Notes: generated from the sequence alone by a model not told the origin. A stretch of DNA of 64,000 bases from Trichomonas vaginalis G3 (GCF_026262505.1 NC_067204.1:10573797-10637796), one strand, 5' to 3'. Counted from the first letter of the stretch, positions 39,451 through 47,396 are shown. Program-made: numbers and translations.

Positions 39451-39852
39451 ATGGGTTTATTTGGCGCATTAGCAGGAGTTGCATCCAGATTTTTGCCCGC
39501 AGTGGGAACAATAGCCAGAGGTGCATTTGGAATTGGAAGGAAGATTTTGAGTACATTAGGTATACTGAAAGAGAAAGCACAACCTATTATACAAACTGTA
39601 CAGAAAGGTTGGGAGGTAGCACGAGATGCAACAAATCTTATTCCAAATCCTGAAACAAGAGGAAAAGTTCAAGGATGGATGGACAATGTAGGAAGACAAG
39701 CAGGAAACTACTATAACAAAGCAAATGACTACTATAACCAAGCAGGGCACTATATGGACCAAGGTGAAAGATTCTTTAACAGAGGATATAACCATGCACA
39801 ACAATGGGTAAACAACAACCAACCGCAACCACCTCAAACGTGGGGAATGTAA
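39451..39852 (+). CDS. Amphipathic MGLFG protein, candidate minor capsid protein
   Basis: A 133-residue protein beginning MGLFGALAGVASRFLPAVGT: a possible N-myristoylation site and a Gly/Ala-rich amphipathic helix. After a linker with IIQTVQKGWEVARDATNLIP it becomes Asn/Tyr/Gln-rich with repeated NYYNKANDYYNQAGHYMDQG units and ends in Pro/Gln. The build parallels the shorter MGFFG protein at 36112. A membrane-active internal virion protein (adenovirus pVI-like) is my best guess, from composition and Polinton context only. Confidence 0.55.
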   Translation: MGLFGALAGVASRFLPAVGTIARGAFGIGRKILSTLGILKEKAQPIIQTVQKGWEVARDATNLIPNPETRGKVQGWMDNVGRQAGNYYNKANDYYNQAGHYMDQGERFFNRGYNHAQQWVNNNQPQPPQTWGM

Positions 39853-39871
39853 ATTTTTTTACTGAGATGAA

Positions 39872-40027
39872 ATGAACAATACAGCATTGAGACAAATGGG
39901 CTCAAGATGGATTTGTCGGCTTCCAGCAGTTACACAACCACGTGTTTGTCAAGTCCTCCCTATACCTCAGGAAGTTTTAGACCGACTTAAAAAACCTAAA
40001 CAACCAGTTGAAAACAAACCAAACTAA
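39872..40027 (+). CDS. Small basic ORF, 51 residues
   Basis: The ATG at 39872 follows TTTTTTTACTGAGATGAA, the same 5' sequence that precedes the next gene at 40047, so both appear to use one start motif. The peptide (MNNTALRQMGSRWICRLPAV ...) is basic, Pro-rich at its end and has two cysteines. No family recognised. The duplicated start motif is the main support. Confidence 0.5.
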   Translation: MNNTALRQMGSRWICRLPAVTQPRVCQVLPIPQEVLDRLKKPKQPVENKPN

Positions 40028-40046
40028 AATTTTTTACTGAGATGAA

Positions 40047-40544
40047 ATGACCGAAGAAGTTGAAACGGTAGATTTGACACCACAAACAAAAAGTTCAGAA
40101 CCATTGTCAAAACCTGTCAAAGAACTTACAGATGAAGAGAAAAATTCAATAATAGAAAGTGCCAGGTCTGGAAATACAAACCCTAACTACAAAGTCACTT
40201 TTCATAGAAATGGAACGGCTAGTATCTCAAAAAAGAAACAGACTCTCACAAATAAAATATTGAAGTCTGAAGGAGTTTATGAGACAACAGATGGAAAAGT
40301 ATATTTTACCGACGAACAGTTCATTATAGAACATCTCATTGACTTAGAGTCGAAATATTCTAAACTTTACAACAAACACAAAAAGTTGAAAGGAAAACAA
40401 AAACAAATGGCATATGATATTTACGAAGATACTAACGACACAACCATACCTGCAAGTGAAGTAAAGTCAGAGGAACCGAAAAGTGACGAAAAACCAATAG
40501 AAGAAGGGAAGCCAAAAACTGAAGATAACCAAAACCAAAGTTAG
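40047..40544 (+). CDS. Charged helical Maverick protein, 165 residues
   Basis: Its ATG follows AATTTTTTACTGAGATGAA. The protein is acidic at both ends (TEEVETVDLTPQ; SEEPKSDEKPIEEG), with a central segment YKVTFHRNGTASISKKKQ and a Lys-rich coiled coil (LIDLESKYSKLYNKHKKLKG). It has no membrane or enzyme motif. It could be a scaffold or internal virion protein, but this is not shown. Confidence 0.55.
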   Translation: MTEEVETVDLTPQTKSSEPLSKPVKELTDEEKNSIIESARSGNTNPNYKVTFHRNGTASISKKKQTLTNKILKSEGVYETTDGKVYFTDEQFIIEHLIDLESKYSKLYNKHKKLKGKQKQMAYDIYEDTNDTTIPASEVKSEEPKSDEKPIEEGKPKTEDNQNQS

Positions 40545-40677
40545 TTTGGAGACTAAACCAAGTCAACCTTCATTAGCTGGTATGGGTTGGCGTCAAAGAC
40601 TTTTGGTAGCTGTGGCTATGTTAAGTAAAAGGAAAACAGTATATTTTTCAAAAAAATATTTTTTTATTTTATTTGAA

Positions 40678-41266
40678 ATGTACGCTGGGTTTGTTGGAAC
40701 AGACCGTTGGGAAACTTGTTTTGTTAGATGAGAAATATGAAATTCACTGTTGTGAGTCATTTGAAGTCAGAAACAAAAAGACAAAAGAGTTTTAAGCGAT
40801 GGGAGCGAAATGACGGATATGCTAATATGAAGATGAGTGGAAAAAACTATTTTAAACATGTTGTCATTGCAATCATTTTATACCGAACCCTAACAATTTA
40901 CCTTTGTAGACCATATAAACCATATAAGAAACGACAATAGACTTGAAAACTTGCGTTGGGTCACTTGTTCTGAAAACAATAAGAACATAGGCAAATTTCG
41001 AGATATTGTATTCGAATTTGTCGACGACGAACTAGAAGATGAAGCAATTGAAATACAGACTATGGCGAGCATACGTTTGAGTTTTACTACTATAGCGAAG
41101 AACAAGACTCTTTCTACTTTTATACCGGCGTAAACTATAGGAAATTACAAGTATGTTTACTAAGGCGGGCTATGCTCATGTAAACGCTAGAGTACAGATG
41201 GAAAATACGTTCAAATACATCTTAACAAATTCAAGAAGCTATATGGCATACCATTTTAAAATATTT
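40678..41266 (+). pseudogene. HNH homing-type endonuclease remnant
   Basis: The region encodes the recognisable pieces of an HNH nuclease of the phage/homing kind: a Tyr/Arg-rich start segment (EVRNKKTKE), then a stretch like NLPFVDHINHIRNDNRLENL, then RWVTCSENNKNIG, followed by an acidic tail. HNH nucleases cut DNA near their insertion site and spread by repair. The remnant is badly broken, with several breaks. Its first ATG lies behind AAAAAAATATTTTTTTATTTTATTTGAA, a T/A motif shared with other genes of the element (41.27, 47.51, 51.70 kb). Confidence 0.65.
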
Positions 41267-41425
41267 TTTATTTTTATAAAAAATGCCCCCGTATAGAATG
41301 GATAGAAGGTCTGCTAGAATAAAAGCAGATTAGAAAGATATGGTTGGAAAGTTTCAAAGAAGTTTAAATATAGGAAGGGAAGACCCATAAAAGTCTATGA
41401 CAAACTGGCTGGTCTGACCTATGAA

Positions 41426-43435
41426 ATGGACTTGGAAACAGCACGCGCAAATTATCCAAACAGGTTAGAGAGGTTAGAAGAAGAACGTCTTATGGACATG
41501 CCTTTCGATGTTACTGAGCCACAGGTTGAAGGACACGACGGCTTTGCCAGATTCTACTGGAAACATGACGAACAATTGCATCCTTTGAGGAGGAAAAAAG
41601 GAAAAGGTGAAGACGCACATGCTCCCATGGAAAGAACAAGATATGCATATGAAAAGTACCGTGAAGTTAGAAGTAAAATTACTTCTGGTCGAACCTTTAC
41701 AGTTAACTTTGACGAAGGAAAGAACAAAGAAGGCTTCATGGGTGTACTTGCTGCCATACAAGATGGAAATAAGAAAGGATACAATCTCAGACTAACCGTA
41801 ACAGATTTAGATGGTCATATTTACTATGCACATGGCAATGTCACAACAGCTGCAATGCTTCTTGACGCTTTCAAGACTACAAAGAGAGAACAAATGGTTG
41901 ACTCCGACTCAGACATTTTGAATGCAATTGAAGGAATTGTAAGCGTGAAGTTCGAATGGTACCAACCTAACCCTCAAGCAGTCAGACAACATGCTGGATA
42001 CTTCCCGTTCATAAATAAGTCTGACATTGACTTGACAAGGTATGGAATTTACAATTCAATTGAAACAATTGTCAATGAACCTTGCATTCTTACATGTCTC
42101 AGGAACTCTGGTCTTGTTTCAGAAGAGAAGATGAAGTATCTTGAGTCATGTGTGAAGACAAGGTACATTCTCAGAGGTCAATTGGCAAAAATTGCACCGT
42201 TGGCAAATGTCAATATCCGAGTCAACATACCTACAGCTAAAGGTTCTTCACATGACGACTATGTTGTTGACAAAGACTTACCATGGTTGAAGATTGTAAT
42301 TGTCCACAACCACTTCATGTTGAACGAAAGTCTTACAAACCCATTCTTTGGTAAAAGTAAGTGCAACATTGTCAGAGCTGTTAACATTCTTTTCGAGAAA
42401 GGTTTGTTGGAACCAATTCCAGATGACAAGCTGACAGAAACTTTTGTACCAAAAGACGAAACAAACTTTTCATTGTTAGCAAGACCAAAAGTTGTTCCAG
42501 ACAAAGTTCTAGTACAAAAGAAGTACACAATTCCAAAAGGAGTTGGATTGTTCGGATACCAACCTGAACCAGAAGAACTTCCAATGAGGTTGCAAGAACT
42601 TCAAGATGCTATAAACAAACTTCCATTGAGACATCCAATTGACGTCAAATTGTATTGGAGAGCTTCTGAGTTAGGTCAGAAGGTTTTATATGAAACAGGT
42701 TGCTTCGACGATGTTTATGAGATAACAGGAGAAGTTTCTCAGAAGATAAGAGACTCACTTGAATTTCCACAAACTGGACCAATTGGTTGCGACAAGTTCG
42801 ACTCAGATGAAAAAATATACTATGTCGACCTTAACGCTGCATACATGAGGTTTGTCCAATATATCCCGACTGGAATTCCAAACGAAGATGGTGAGTTCCC
42901 GGGAAGGAACTATACAGTTGGAAAAGTCATACAACAACTGTATGATATTAGGAAAGCTTCAAACCCCAAACTTGCAATGACACTCAAATTGCTTATGAAT
43001 TCGACATGGGGATATTCCATTAAGAAACCTCAAGAGATGAAGAGTAAACATTATGAGAAGGTCGACAACTTTGTTGAAAGGTTTTCTCCTTTTGTTTTGA
43101 AGTACGAATTCACTCAAGGTCAAAGTGGCTTAGTAACCACATTAAAACCTATTGTCGAACATTGGTCCTATCCTCAGTTCGCAAAGGCAGTCCTTGACAA
43201 CTACAACAAATTCTTCTCCGAAGTCAAATCCAAAGTGAAGGTTTACTATGAGAACATTGACGCACTCATGACGAACGAAGAAGGCTATAACAAACTCATT
43301 GAAATGGGAATGGTCGGTGAAAAGATGGGTCAATTCAAATTGGACAAAATTTTCACCGAAGTTCATGTCCTCTCCAAGCGTAAGTACTGGGGCATACTTG
43401 AAGACGGCACAGAAATAAAACATTGCATGAAGTAA
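41426..43435 (+). CDS. Family B (protein-primed type) DNA polymerase of element 2
   Basis: A 669-residue frame. The C-terminal half carries polymerase palm motifs in order: YYVDLNAAYMRF near residue 465 (motif A region), LKLLMNSTWGYSIKKP near 520 (motif B, K-x-x-x-N-S-x-x-G) and VYYENIDALMTN near 605 (motif C region). HVLSKRKYWGI near the end fits the KxKxY-type motif. The N-terminal half shows no exonuclease motifs that I can recognise and is unlike the element 1 polymerase, so the two elements carry distant polymerases. In Polintons the enzyme copies the linear DNA from a protein primer. The frame is long and uninterrupted, though upstream sequence suggests the locus was once longer. Confidence 0.75.
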   Translation: MDLETARANYPNRLERLEEERLMDMPFDVTEPQVEGHDGFARFYWKHDEQLHPLRRKKGKGEDAHAPMERTRYAYEKYREVRSKITSGRTFTVNFDEGKNKEGFMGVLAAIQDGNKKGYNLRLTVTDLDGHIYYAHGNVTTAAMLLDAFKTTKREQMVDSDSDILNAIEGIVSVKFEWYQPNPQAVRQHAGYFPFINKSDIDLTRYGIYNSIETIVNEPCILTCLRNSGLVSEEKMKYLESCVKTRYILRGQLAKIAPLANVNIRVNIPTAKGSSHDDYVVDKDLPWLKIVIVHNHFMLNESLTNPFFGKSKCNIVRAVNILFEKGLLEPIPDDKLTETFVPKDETNFSLLARPKVVPDKVLVQKKYTIPKGVGLFGYQPEPEELPMRLQELQDAINKLPLRHPIDVKLYWRASELGQKVLYETGCFDDVYEITGEVSQKIRDSLEFPQTGPIGCDKFDSDEKIYYVDLNAAYMRFVQYIPTGIPNEDGEFPGRNYTVGKVIQQLYDIRKASNPKLAMTLKLLMNSTWGYSIKKPQEMKSKHYEKVDNFVERFSPFVLKYEFTQGQSGLVTTLKPIVEHWSYPQFAKAVLDNYNKFFSEVKSKVKVYYENIDALMTNEEGYNKLIEMGMVGEKMGQFKLDKIFTEVHVLSKRKYWGILEDGTEIKHCMK

Positions 43436-43442
43436 AAAATTT

Positions 43443-43550
43443 TTATTCGAATTTGAATCGGACAGGTCGAGTTACACCATTCTTGGTCTCAAACTCATAT
43501 ATAACCTGTTTGTTTGTATTTTCGTCGACTATGACACGAGACACGAACAT
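43443..43550 (-). CDS. Tiny ORF, 35 residues, convergent with the polymerase
   Basis: The frame (MFVSRVIVDENTNKQVIYEF ... RPVRFKFE) reads as a short beta-rich peptide, ends eight bases from the polymerase stop and starts 30 bases from the divergent frame at 43581. Composition is protein-like. No family recognised. Confidence 0.35.
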   Translation of the reverse strand: MFVSRVIVDENTNKQVIYEFETKNGVTRPVRFKFE

Positions 43551-43580
43551 TGACCAAACGGACAAAAAGTGTCATTTCAG

Positions 43581-43844
43581 ATGGTCCCGCAGCCAATCGC
43601 ATTCGAGCACTTCGAAGAAGCCTTACGTTCCAAGGGAGAGGGTGTCTGGTGCAAGGCAGAGGTCATGAGACTCTACGAGCAGTACATCCTCAATGCCTGG
43701 GAGGACAAATCGTCCTTGGAATGGCAATTCTACCAACTCCTCTGGGACGACCTCCTACGCAACTGGGATGACGAAAGAGTCCAATTCAGAGGTCAGGAAC
43801 TACTTGTCCAAATTATCCTTAATTTAAGCCGCTTACGCAACTAA
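43581..43844 (+). CDS. Small helical protein, 87 residues
   Basis: ATG at 43581 follows GTGTCATTTCAG, which contains a TCATTT initiator-like motif. An in-frame GTG four codons earlier is less likely as start. The protein is Trp/Glu/Leu-rich and helical (CKAEVMRLYEQYILNAWEDK, LEWQFYQLLWDDLLRNW), ending in RNLSRLRN-like basic residues. GC content is clearly higher than in the flanking clusters, as for the next genes to 46.9 kb. The function is unknown. Confidence 0.5.
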   Translation: MVPQPIAFEHFEEALRSKGEGVWCKAEVMRLYEQYILNAWEDKSSLEWQFYQLLWDDLLRNWDDERVQFRGQELLVQIILNLSRLRN

Positions 43845-43893
43845 ACACCTAAATTTACTTGGGGTTTCCCCCTAAAATAAAATTTTTTTACTC

Positions 43894-44598
43894 TTAGAAC
43901 CACTCGAGGTTCTCCTTACGGTTGTTGAGCTTGTCACCGTCAATGTGTCTGACCCTCGTCTTCTTGTCTGGATTTGGAACCCATTGCATACCGACAAGCC
44001 TTCCCATGGAAATTGTACCGTAATTCCGAAGGGTAAGGTTCAAGTGTCCCAAGTTGTTGAGGACTGGGGTAAGAACCTTGCCGGTCTCCCTGTTGCGGAT
44101 TTGGTATGGGTAGGGTTGGGAAATTTCGTAAGTGTCATCGGCAACAAGGGTTGCCCAAACTTCCTCTTCTTCGTGTTTCTCTTCTTCCTCTTCTTCCTCT
44201 TCCTCTTCTTCGTGTTTCTCTTCTTCCTCGACAATTCCTTCTTCAATTCTGTGTTCACGAATTACGGTGTTGCATGTTCTGTCCTTTCCGAGTACCTTCC
44301 AGATGGCGTCTATCTCTTCGAAGAAACGGTAGATGAGTCTGGCAAGGTCTCGGTTCTCTCTCGCGTAAATGCGCAAGGTTTCCGTCAAATCATTCAGGCA
44401 TTTCTCATTGGAAGCTTGGTTCATGAGGACATCGGCTTTGAGCTTGGTCATCTCTTCCATAAGACTACTTTGGAGAGTCTTCACGGTGTTTGACAGATGA
44501 GCGTTCAATTGGGCAATTTGAATTTGAACTGGGCGCTTTTCTGGCAACCTTGAAAGGACATCTGCCATTGAGTTTGGCTTCGGTGCTTGTTCGGACAT
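43894..44598 (-). CDS. Coiled-coil, acidic-tract and HNH-type C-terminal protein
   Basis: A 234-residue protein in three parts. Residues 1-110 are helical coiled coil (VKTLQSSLMEEMTKLKADVL). Residues 115-148 are an acidic tract with EEEKHEEEE repeats. Residues 155-234 match the NUMOD/HNH-3 pattern of homing endonucleases: PYQIRNRETGKVL, HLNLTLRNYGTISMGRLVGM, WVPNPDKKTRVRHIDGDKLN and NRKENLEWF. In that family the HIDG-x-x-x-N-N-x-x-x-N-L-x-W segment is the active HNH core. Fusion to a coiled coil suggests domestication as a DNA-binding or nicking factor, perhaps in replication or packaging. The acidic KHEEE motif recurs in the gene at 58760-59674. The start is ATG 44598, behind TTTTTTCG. Confidence 0.7.
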   Translation of the reverse strand: MSEQAPKPNSMADVLSRLPEKRPVQIQIAQLNAHLSNTVKTLQSSLMEEMTKLKADVLMNQASNEKCLNDLTETLRIYARENRDLARLIYRFFEEIDAIWKVLGKDRTCNTVIREHRIEEGIVEEEEKHEEEEEEEEEEEKHEEEEVWATLVADDTYEISQPYPYQIRNRETGKVLTPVLNNLGHLNLTLRNYGTISMGRLVGMQWVPNPDKKTRVRHIDGDKLNNRKENLEWF

Positions 44599-44630
44599 CG
44601 AAAAAATGAAGTGGTTTGAGAATGACGGTT

Positions 44631-44870
44631 TTACTTCAAAAAGCTTGTTATGACAGTTATGTCATACAACAAGTTTAAAATAATATCTTGTTCTTCTTCT
44701 GAACGTTTGTTGTCTCTTCCGATAAAAGTTTCGAACATGAGAACCAAAAAACGTTTTTTGAGATTGCGGAAGAGTTCAGGCAAACGTTCATATTCTGGAT
44801 ATGTTGGGAGCAGTTCGAAACATCTGAGCTGACTTTCGGACAAAATTGGGACAATGTCAGAAAAATTCAT
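44631..44870 (-). CDS. Small helical protein, 79 residues (last of an overlapping triplet)
   Basis: The protein (MNFSDIVPILSESQLRCFEL ...) is helical and Leu/Phe-rich with basic patches (RNLKKRFLVLMF). Its ATG lies 14 bases inside the end of the upstream frame 44857-45027. No family recognised. Overlap of three consecutive frames suggests one transcript with reinitiation or coupling. Confidence 0.45.
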   Translation of the reverse strand: MNFSDIVPILSESQLRCFELLPTYPEYERLPELFRNLKKRFLVLMFETFIGRDNKRSEEEQDIILNLLYDITVITSFLK

Positions 44871-45027
44871 CTTTGGTCGGACTGCTTGAAGGTAAGTCCC
44901 TTACATGTAAGTAGCTCTGGTAAAGTCTTCTCATTTCTGCTAACTTTTGGAGTATAGCTTCGTAGTTTAGAAGTTTCAATTTTAATTGTCTTATTCCACT
45001 CTTTACTTCTAAACGGTAACTATCCAT
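44857..45027 (-). CDS. Small helical protein, 56 residues (middle of an overlapping triplet)
   Basis: Reads MDSYRLEVKSGIRQLKLKLL then a helix rich in Leu, Ala and Arg and a Ser/Pro tail. Its ATG overlaps the end of the upstream frame (45020-45217) by eight bases and its end overlaps the next start by 14. Coiled-coil-like. The function is unknown. Confidence 0.45.
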   Translation of the reverse strand: MDSYRLEVKSGIRQLKLKLLNYEAILQKLAEMRRLYQSYLHVRDLPSSSPTKDEFF

Positions 45028-45217
45028 TGAGGTCAAGAGTAGCTTTGGTAGCTTTAAGTGGAGCTATCTGTTCCTTGACTCCTGCAATTTTGGTTGCAAT
45101 TGTGGTTTGAGCTCCTTCAAGTTCGCCGTCTATGTCGTTCTCAACGCCTTCAACCATGGCTTGAAACTCTTCATCGGTCCATTGAGATTGGTGTGGGACG
45201 AATTTAACTTGCTTCAT
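45020..45217 (-). CDS. Small protein, 65 residues (first of an overlapping triplet)
   Basis: MKQVKFVPHQSQWTDEEFQA at the start, then an acidic helix (MVEGVENDIDGELEGAQTTI) and a Lys/Ala-rich end. The ATG lies behind CATTTTTTTCATTTTTTGA-type sequence. No family recognised. Confidence 0.45.
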   Translation of the reverse strand: MKQVKFVPHQSQWTDEEFQAMVEGVENDIDGELEGAQTTIATKIAGVKEQIAPLKATKATLDLNG

Positions 45218-45239
45218 TCAAAAAATGAAAAAAATGTTT

Positions 45240-45524
45240 TTACTCAAAGCGTGCCATGTATATGGCTATAAGAAACTTACCAGAAGGCTTCTTCTTCACA
45301 TGAGTCTTTGGCAACTTGAGTGTTGGTGTTGGAGTTGGGTCTGGAATTTCAATTCTCTCTCGAGCGCAACAACAGATGTCAGAATAACATTCCCCACTGT
45401 CTTTCTTGCCACCATAAATTGTGTATTGACCGAACTTGCATTTGCAGGAAGACCGGTCAATACAAGGTTCACAGTTGAAATAGTTGTACACAAACCTGTT
45501 GAGTACGAGTGTGAGTAAAAACAT
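45240..45524 (-). CDS. Cysteine-rich small protein with N-terminal hydrophobic segment
   Basis: A 94-residue frame. MFLLTLVLNRFVYNYF could act as a signal peptide or anchor. It is followed by a cysteine-dense block (CEPCIDRSSCKCKFG, ECYSDICCCARE; nine Cys within about 45 residues) and a Pro/Thr-rich, basic tail. Such spacing fits a disulphide-bonded secreted or virion-surface peptide. Frames on the other strand at this place look like shadows. No family recognised. Confidence 0.45.
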   Translation of the reverse strand: MFLLTLVLNRFVYNYFNCEPCIDRSSCKCKFGQYTIYGGKKDSGECYSDICCCARERIEIPDPTPTPTLKLPKTHVKKKPSGKFLIAIYMARFE

Positions 45525-45552
45525 AAAAAAAAGTGAAGTTAAAATGAGATGT

Positions 45553-45927
45553 TTACTGAACTGGCTGAAGAATTGGTTGGATGTCGCCTTCTGAGGTTAT
45601 GAAGAACGGCTGTCCAGAGTAGTGAAGTAGTGCTCTGAGAATTTGTGTAATTCGTGGAATTGGGCTCTCACGATATGGAAGTAGTATCCAAGGACGTTTC
45701 ATGAAGAACTTCAAGAGGGCTTCTTTCTTCACATCCTTAATATCATCGAATGCAGTGCCTTCTGGAACTTGAATTGCAACACCTGTTTCAATTTCCAACT
45801 TTAAGACACTATTCTTGGACAACCAGAAGCCAATGGACTTGCTTGGTTTGCACTTGCTGAGATATTCCTTCACGGTTTCATTTACCTCAATTAGATAAAT
45901 TGCTTCGTCTAAGGGGTCAAGCTCCAT
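45553..45927 (-). CDS. Unknown Maverick protein, 124 residues
   Basis: MELDPLDEAIYLIEVNETVK at the start; a mixed alpha/beta soluble protein ending in GQPFFITSEGDIQPILQPVQ. No motif names it. Its ATG lies at the edge of the 21-bp tandem repeat array, whose other side is flanked by the divergent gene at 46300, so the array lies in the shared upstream region. Confidence 0.5.
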   Translation of the reverse strand: MELDPLDEAIYLIEVNETVKEYLSKCKPSKSIGFWLSKNSVLKLEIETGVAIQVPEGTAFDDIKDVKKEALLKFFMKRPWILLPYRESPIPRITQILRALLHYSGQPFFITSEGDIQPILQPVQ

Positions 45928-45938
45928 ACTGAGTCAGT

Positions 45939-46276
45939 ACAATATTGTACTTTTTCAAGACAATGTTGTACTTTTTCAAGACAATGTTGTACTTTTTCAA
46001 GACAATATTGTACTTTTTCAGAACAATGTTGTACTTTTTCAGAACAATGTTGTATAAATTCAGTACAATGTCTCTCAAATTTGAGTACAGCTGTACTTTT
46101 TCAGAACAAGTCTTGAACTTTTTCAGAACAATGTTGTACTTTTTCAAGACAATGTTGTACTTTTTCAAGACAATGTTGTACTTTTTCAAGACAATGTTGT
46201 ACTTTTTCAAGACAATGTTGTACTTTTTCAAGACAATGTTGTACTTTTTCAAGACAATATTATATTGTTTCAGAAC
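45939..46276. repeat. 21-bp tandem repeat array between divergent genes
   Basis: About sixteen units of ACAATGTTGTACTTTTTCAAG, regular at both ends and more diverged in the middle (46.05-46.12 kb). The left end begins with the perfect palindrome GTACAATATTGTAC. Each unit contains TTGTAC. Open frames on both strands across it (YFFKTML or VLKKYNI repeats) follow from the 21-base period and are not genes in my view. Its place between two divergent genes suits a promoter, enhancer or replication role. Confidence 0.85.
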
Positions 46277-46299
46277 AAAGACGGTTAAGACACAAACGA

Positions 46300-46908
46300 A
46301 TGTCCGACGTCCCACCTACTGAACCCGTTCCACAGCCAGAGGAACAGCATGCTCCAGCACCACAACAGTCTCCTCAGCAACCTCAGTTCCAACAAGGACC
46401 TCCGAATTACTACCAATTTCCACCTCAAGGTTACTACCCACCACAAGGCTTTCCAAACTACCCACCACAAGGCTTTCCAAACTACCCTCCTCAACCCATG
46501 CCTTACTTCCCTAACCCTTGGATGTTCATGTCAAACCCTCCACCCCAATTCCAATCTCAATCCCAATCGAAGAGAGACCAAGAGTTCGAAGAAGGTCTGA
46601 ACCGTTTACGCAAAGAGTATGCCACAGCCCCTATGGAAGATGACAGGCTTTCAGTCTCTTCCCTAAGGTCGACCAATTCGACTCGTACCACAGATTCGGT
46701 TCGTGACCGTGAAGACTACCTCAAGCAGTCTGAGAGACTCTTCATCTTACAGCCATTTACAGTTGGAGCTCTCAAGAACATGCGCAATTACGAAGGTCAG
46801 ACACCAGCTGGAGACCGCAAAACAGACGTACTCGCAAGAGCAGTCCAACTGGTCAAGACAAAGACTGAGATAGTCGACTTCATTCTTGCAGCTTGCCCAT
46901 ACAAGTAA
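46300..46908 (+). CDS. Pro/Gln/Tyr-rich protein, 202 residues
   Basis: The first half is low complexity with repeated PPQGFPNY units (about residues 45-70), like disordered phase-separating or adhesive proteins. The second half is charged and helical (RDQEFEEGLNRLRKEYATAP; REDYLKQSERLFIL) and ends in a small hydrophobic domain (EIVDFILAACPYK). The exact FPNYPPQGFP duplication shows recent expansion. No enzyme motif. Upstream is the 21-bp array. The function is unknown; a scaffold is possible. Confidence 0.55.
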   Translation: MSDVPPTEPVPQPEEQHAPAPQQSPQQPQFQQGPPNYYQFPPQGYYPPQGFPNYPPQGFPNYPPQPMPYFPNPWMFMSNPPPQFQSQSQSKRDQEFEEGLNRLRKEYATAPMEDDRLSVSSLRSTNSTRTTDSVRDREDYLKQSERLFILQPFTVGALKNMRNYEGQTPAGDRKTDVLARAVQLVKTKTEIVDFILAACPYK

Positions 46909-46936
46909 AAAAATAAACAATTACGAGTTAAACTTT

Positions 46937-47137
46937 TTACTCTTTCTTTTCTGAGTTGTTTAGAGCTGGTTTCTCTTGTAGAAACCTTTCGTACTCTTCC
47001 ATGGTCATGTAATTGCGAATTTGGTACGCAATTCCAGGTTCGTTGTTTTTGAACCTTACGTATGTAACGCTTCCATCCTCCTCAGGGAAGTAAGCTGCTA
47101 ACATCTGACCAAGTTTTCTCGGTGACTCGGAGCTCAT
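46937..47137 (-). CDS. Small acidic protein, 66 residues
   Basis: ATG at 47137 (MSSESPRKLGQMLAAYFPEE) lies behind GTGACATTTTTA; an earlier in-frame start four codons upstream is less likely. The sequence looks like a small alpha/beta domain (GSVTYVRFKNNEPGIAYQIR) with charged end (NSEKKE). No family recognised. Confidence 0.45.
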   Translation of the reverse strand: MSSESPRKLGQMLAAYFPEEDGSVTYVRFKNNEPGIAYQIRNYMTMEEYERFLQEKPALNNSEKKE

Positions 47138-47178
47138 TAAAAATGTCACTTTTTAAACGTTAAGTTTTTAGTCTTATT

Positions 47179-47373
47179 TTACCCTTTGTTTACCCTTTGT
47201 TTGTCAAGGTAGTATTGGAGTGCAATTTCTCCAAATTCTCTGTGTCGGAGTTCTTCAGCATTTTCCAAGGTGTACCTGGAGAACTCAAAGAAGTTGTCAA
47301 GAAGATACTGCCATGCTGCTCTTCTGAGTTCGTCGGTATTTTGGAAGTGTTGCACCTTCGAGTCTTCGGACAT
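47179..47373 (-). CDS. Small helical protein, 64 residues
   Basis: MSEDSKVQHFQNTDELRRAA followed by WQYLLDNFFEFSRYTL and a charged helix. Probably helical bundle or coiled coil. Its start, behind AGTGTAATTTTTTTC, lies next to the left arm of the inverted repeat at 47397. The function is unknown. Confidence 0.45.
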   Translation of the reverse strand: MSEDSKVQHFQNTDELRRAAWQYLLDNFFEFSRYTLENAEELRHREFGEIALQYYLDKQRVNKG

Positions 47374-47396
47374 GAAAAAAATTACACTTTTTCAGC

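Noticed and set aside
44106-44493. Plus-strand frames rich in Leu/Phe opposite the acidic tract
   Set aside because: They are the antisense of the GAA/GAG tract in the HNH fusion gene.
45945-46322. Open frames on both strands across the 21-bp array (YFFKTML and VLKKYNI repeats)
   Set aside because: They follow from a tandem period divisible by three and have no start context or folded-protein composition.
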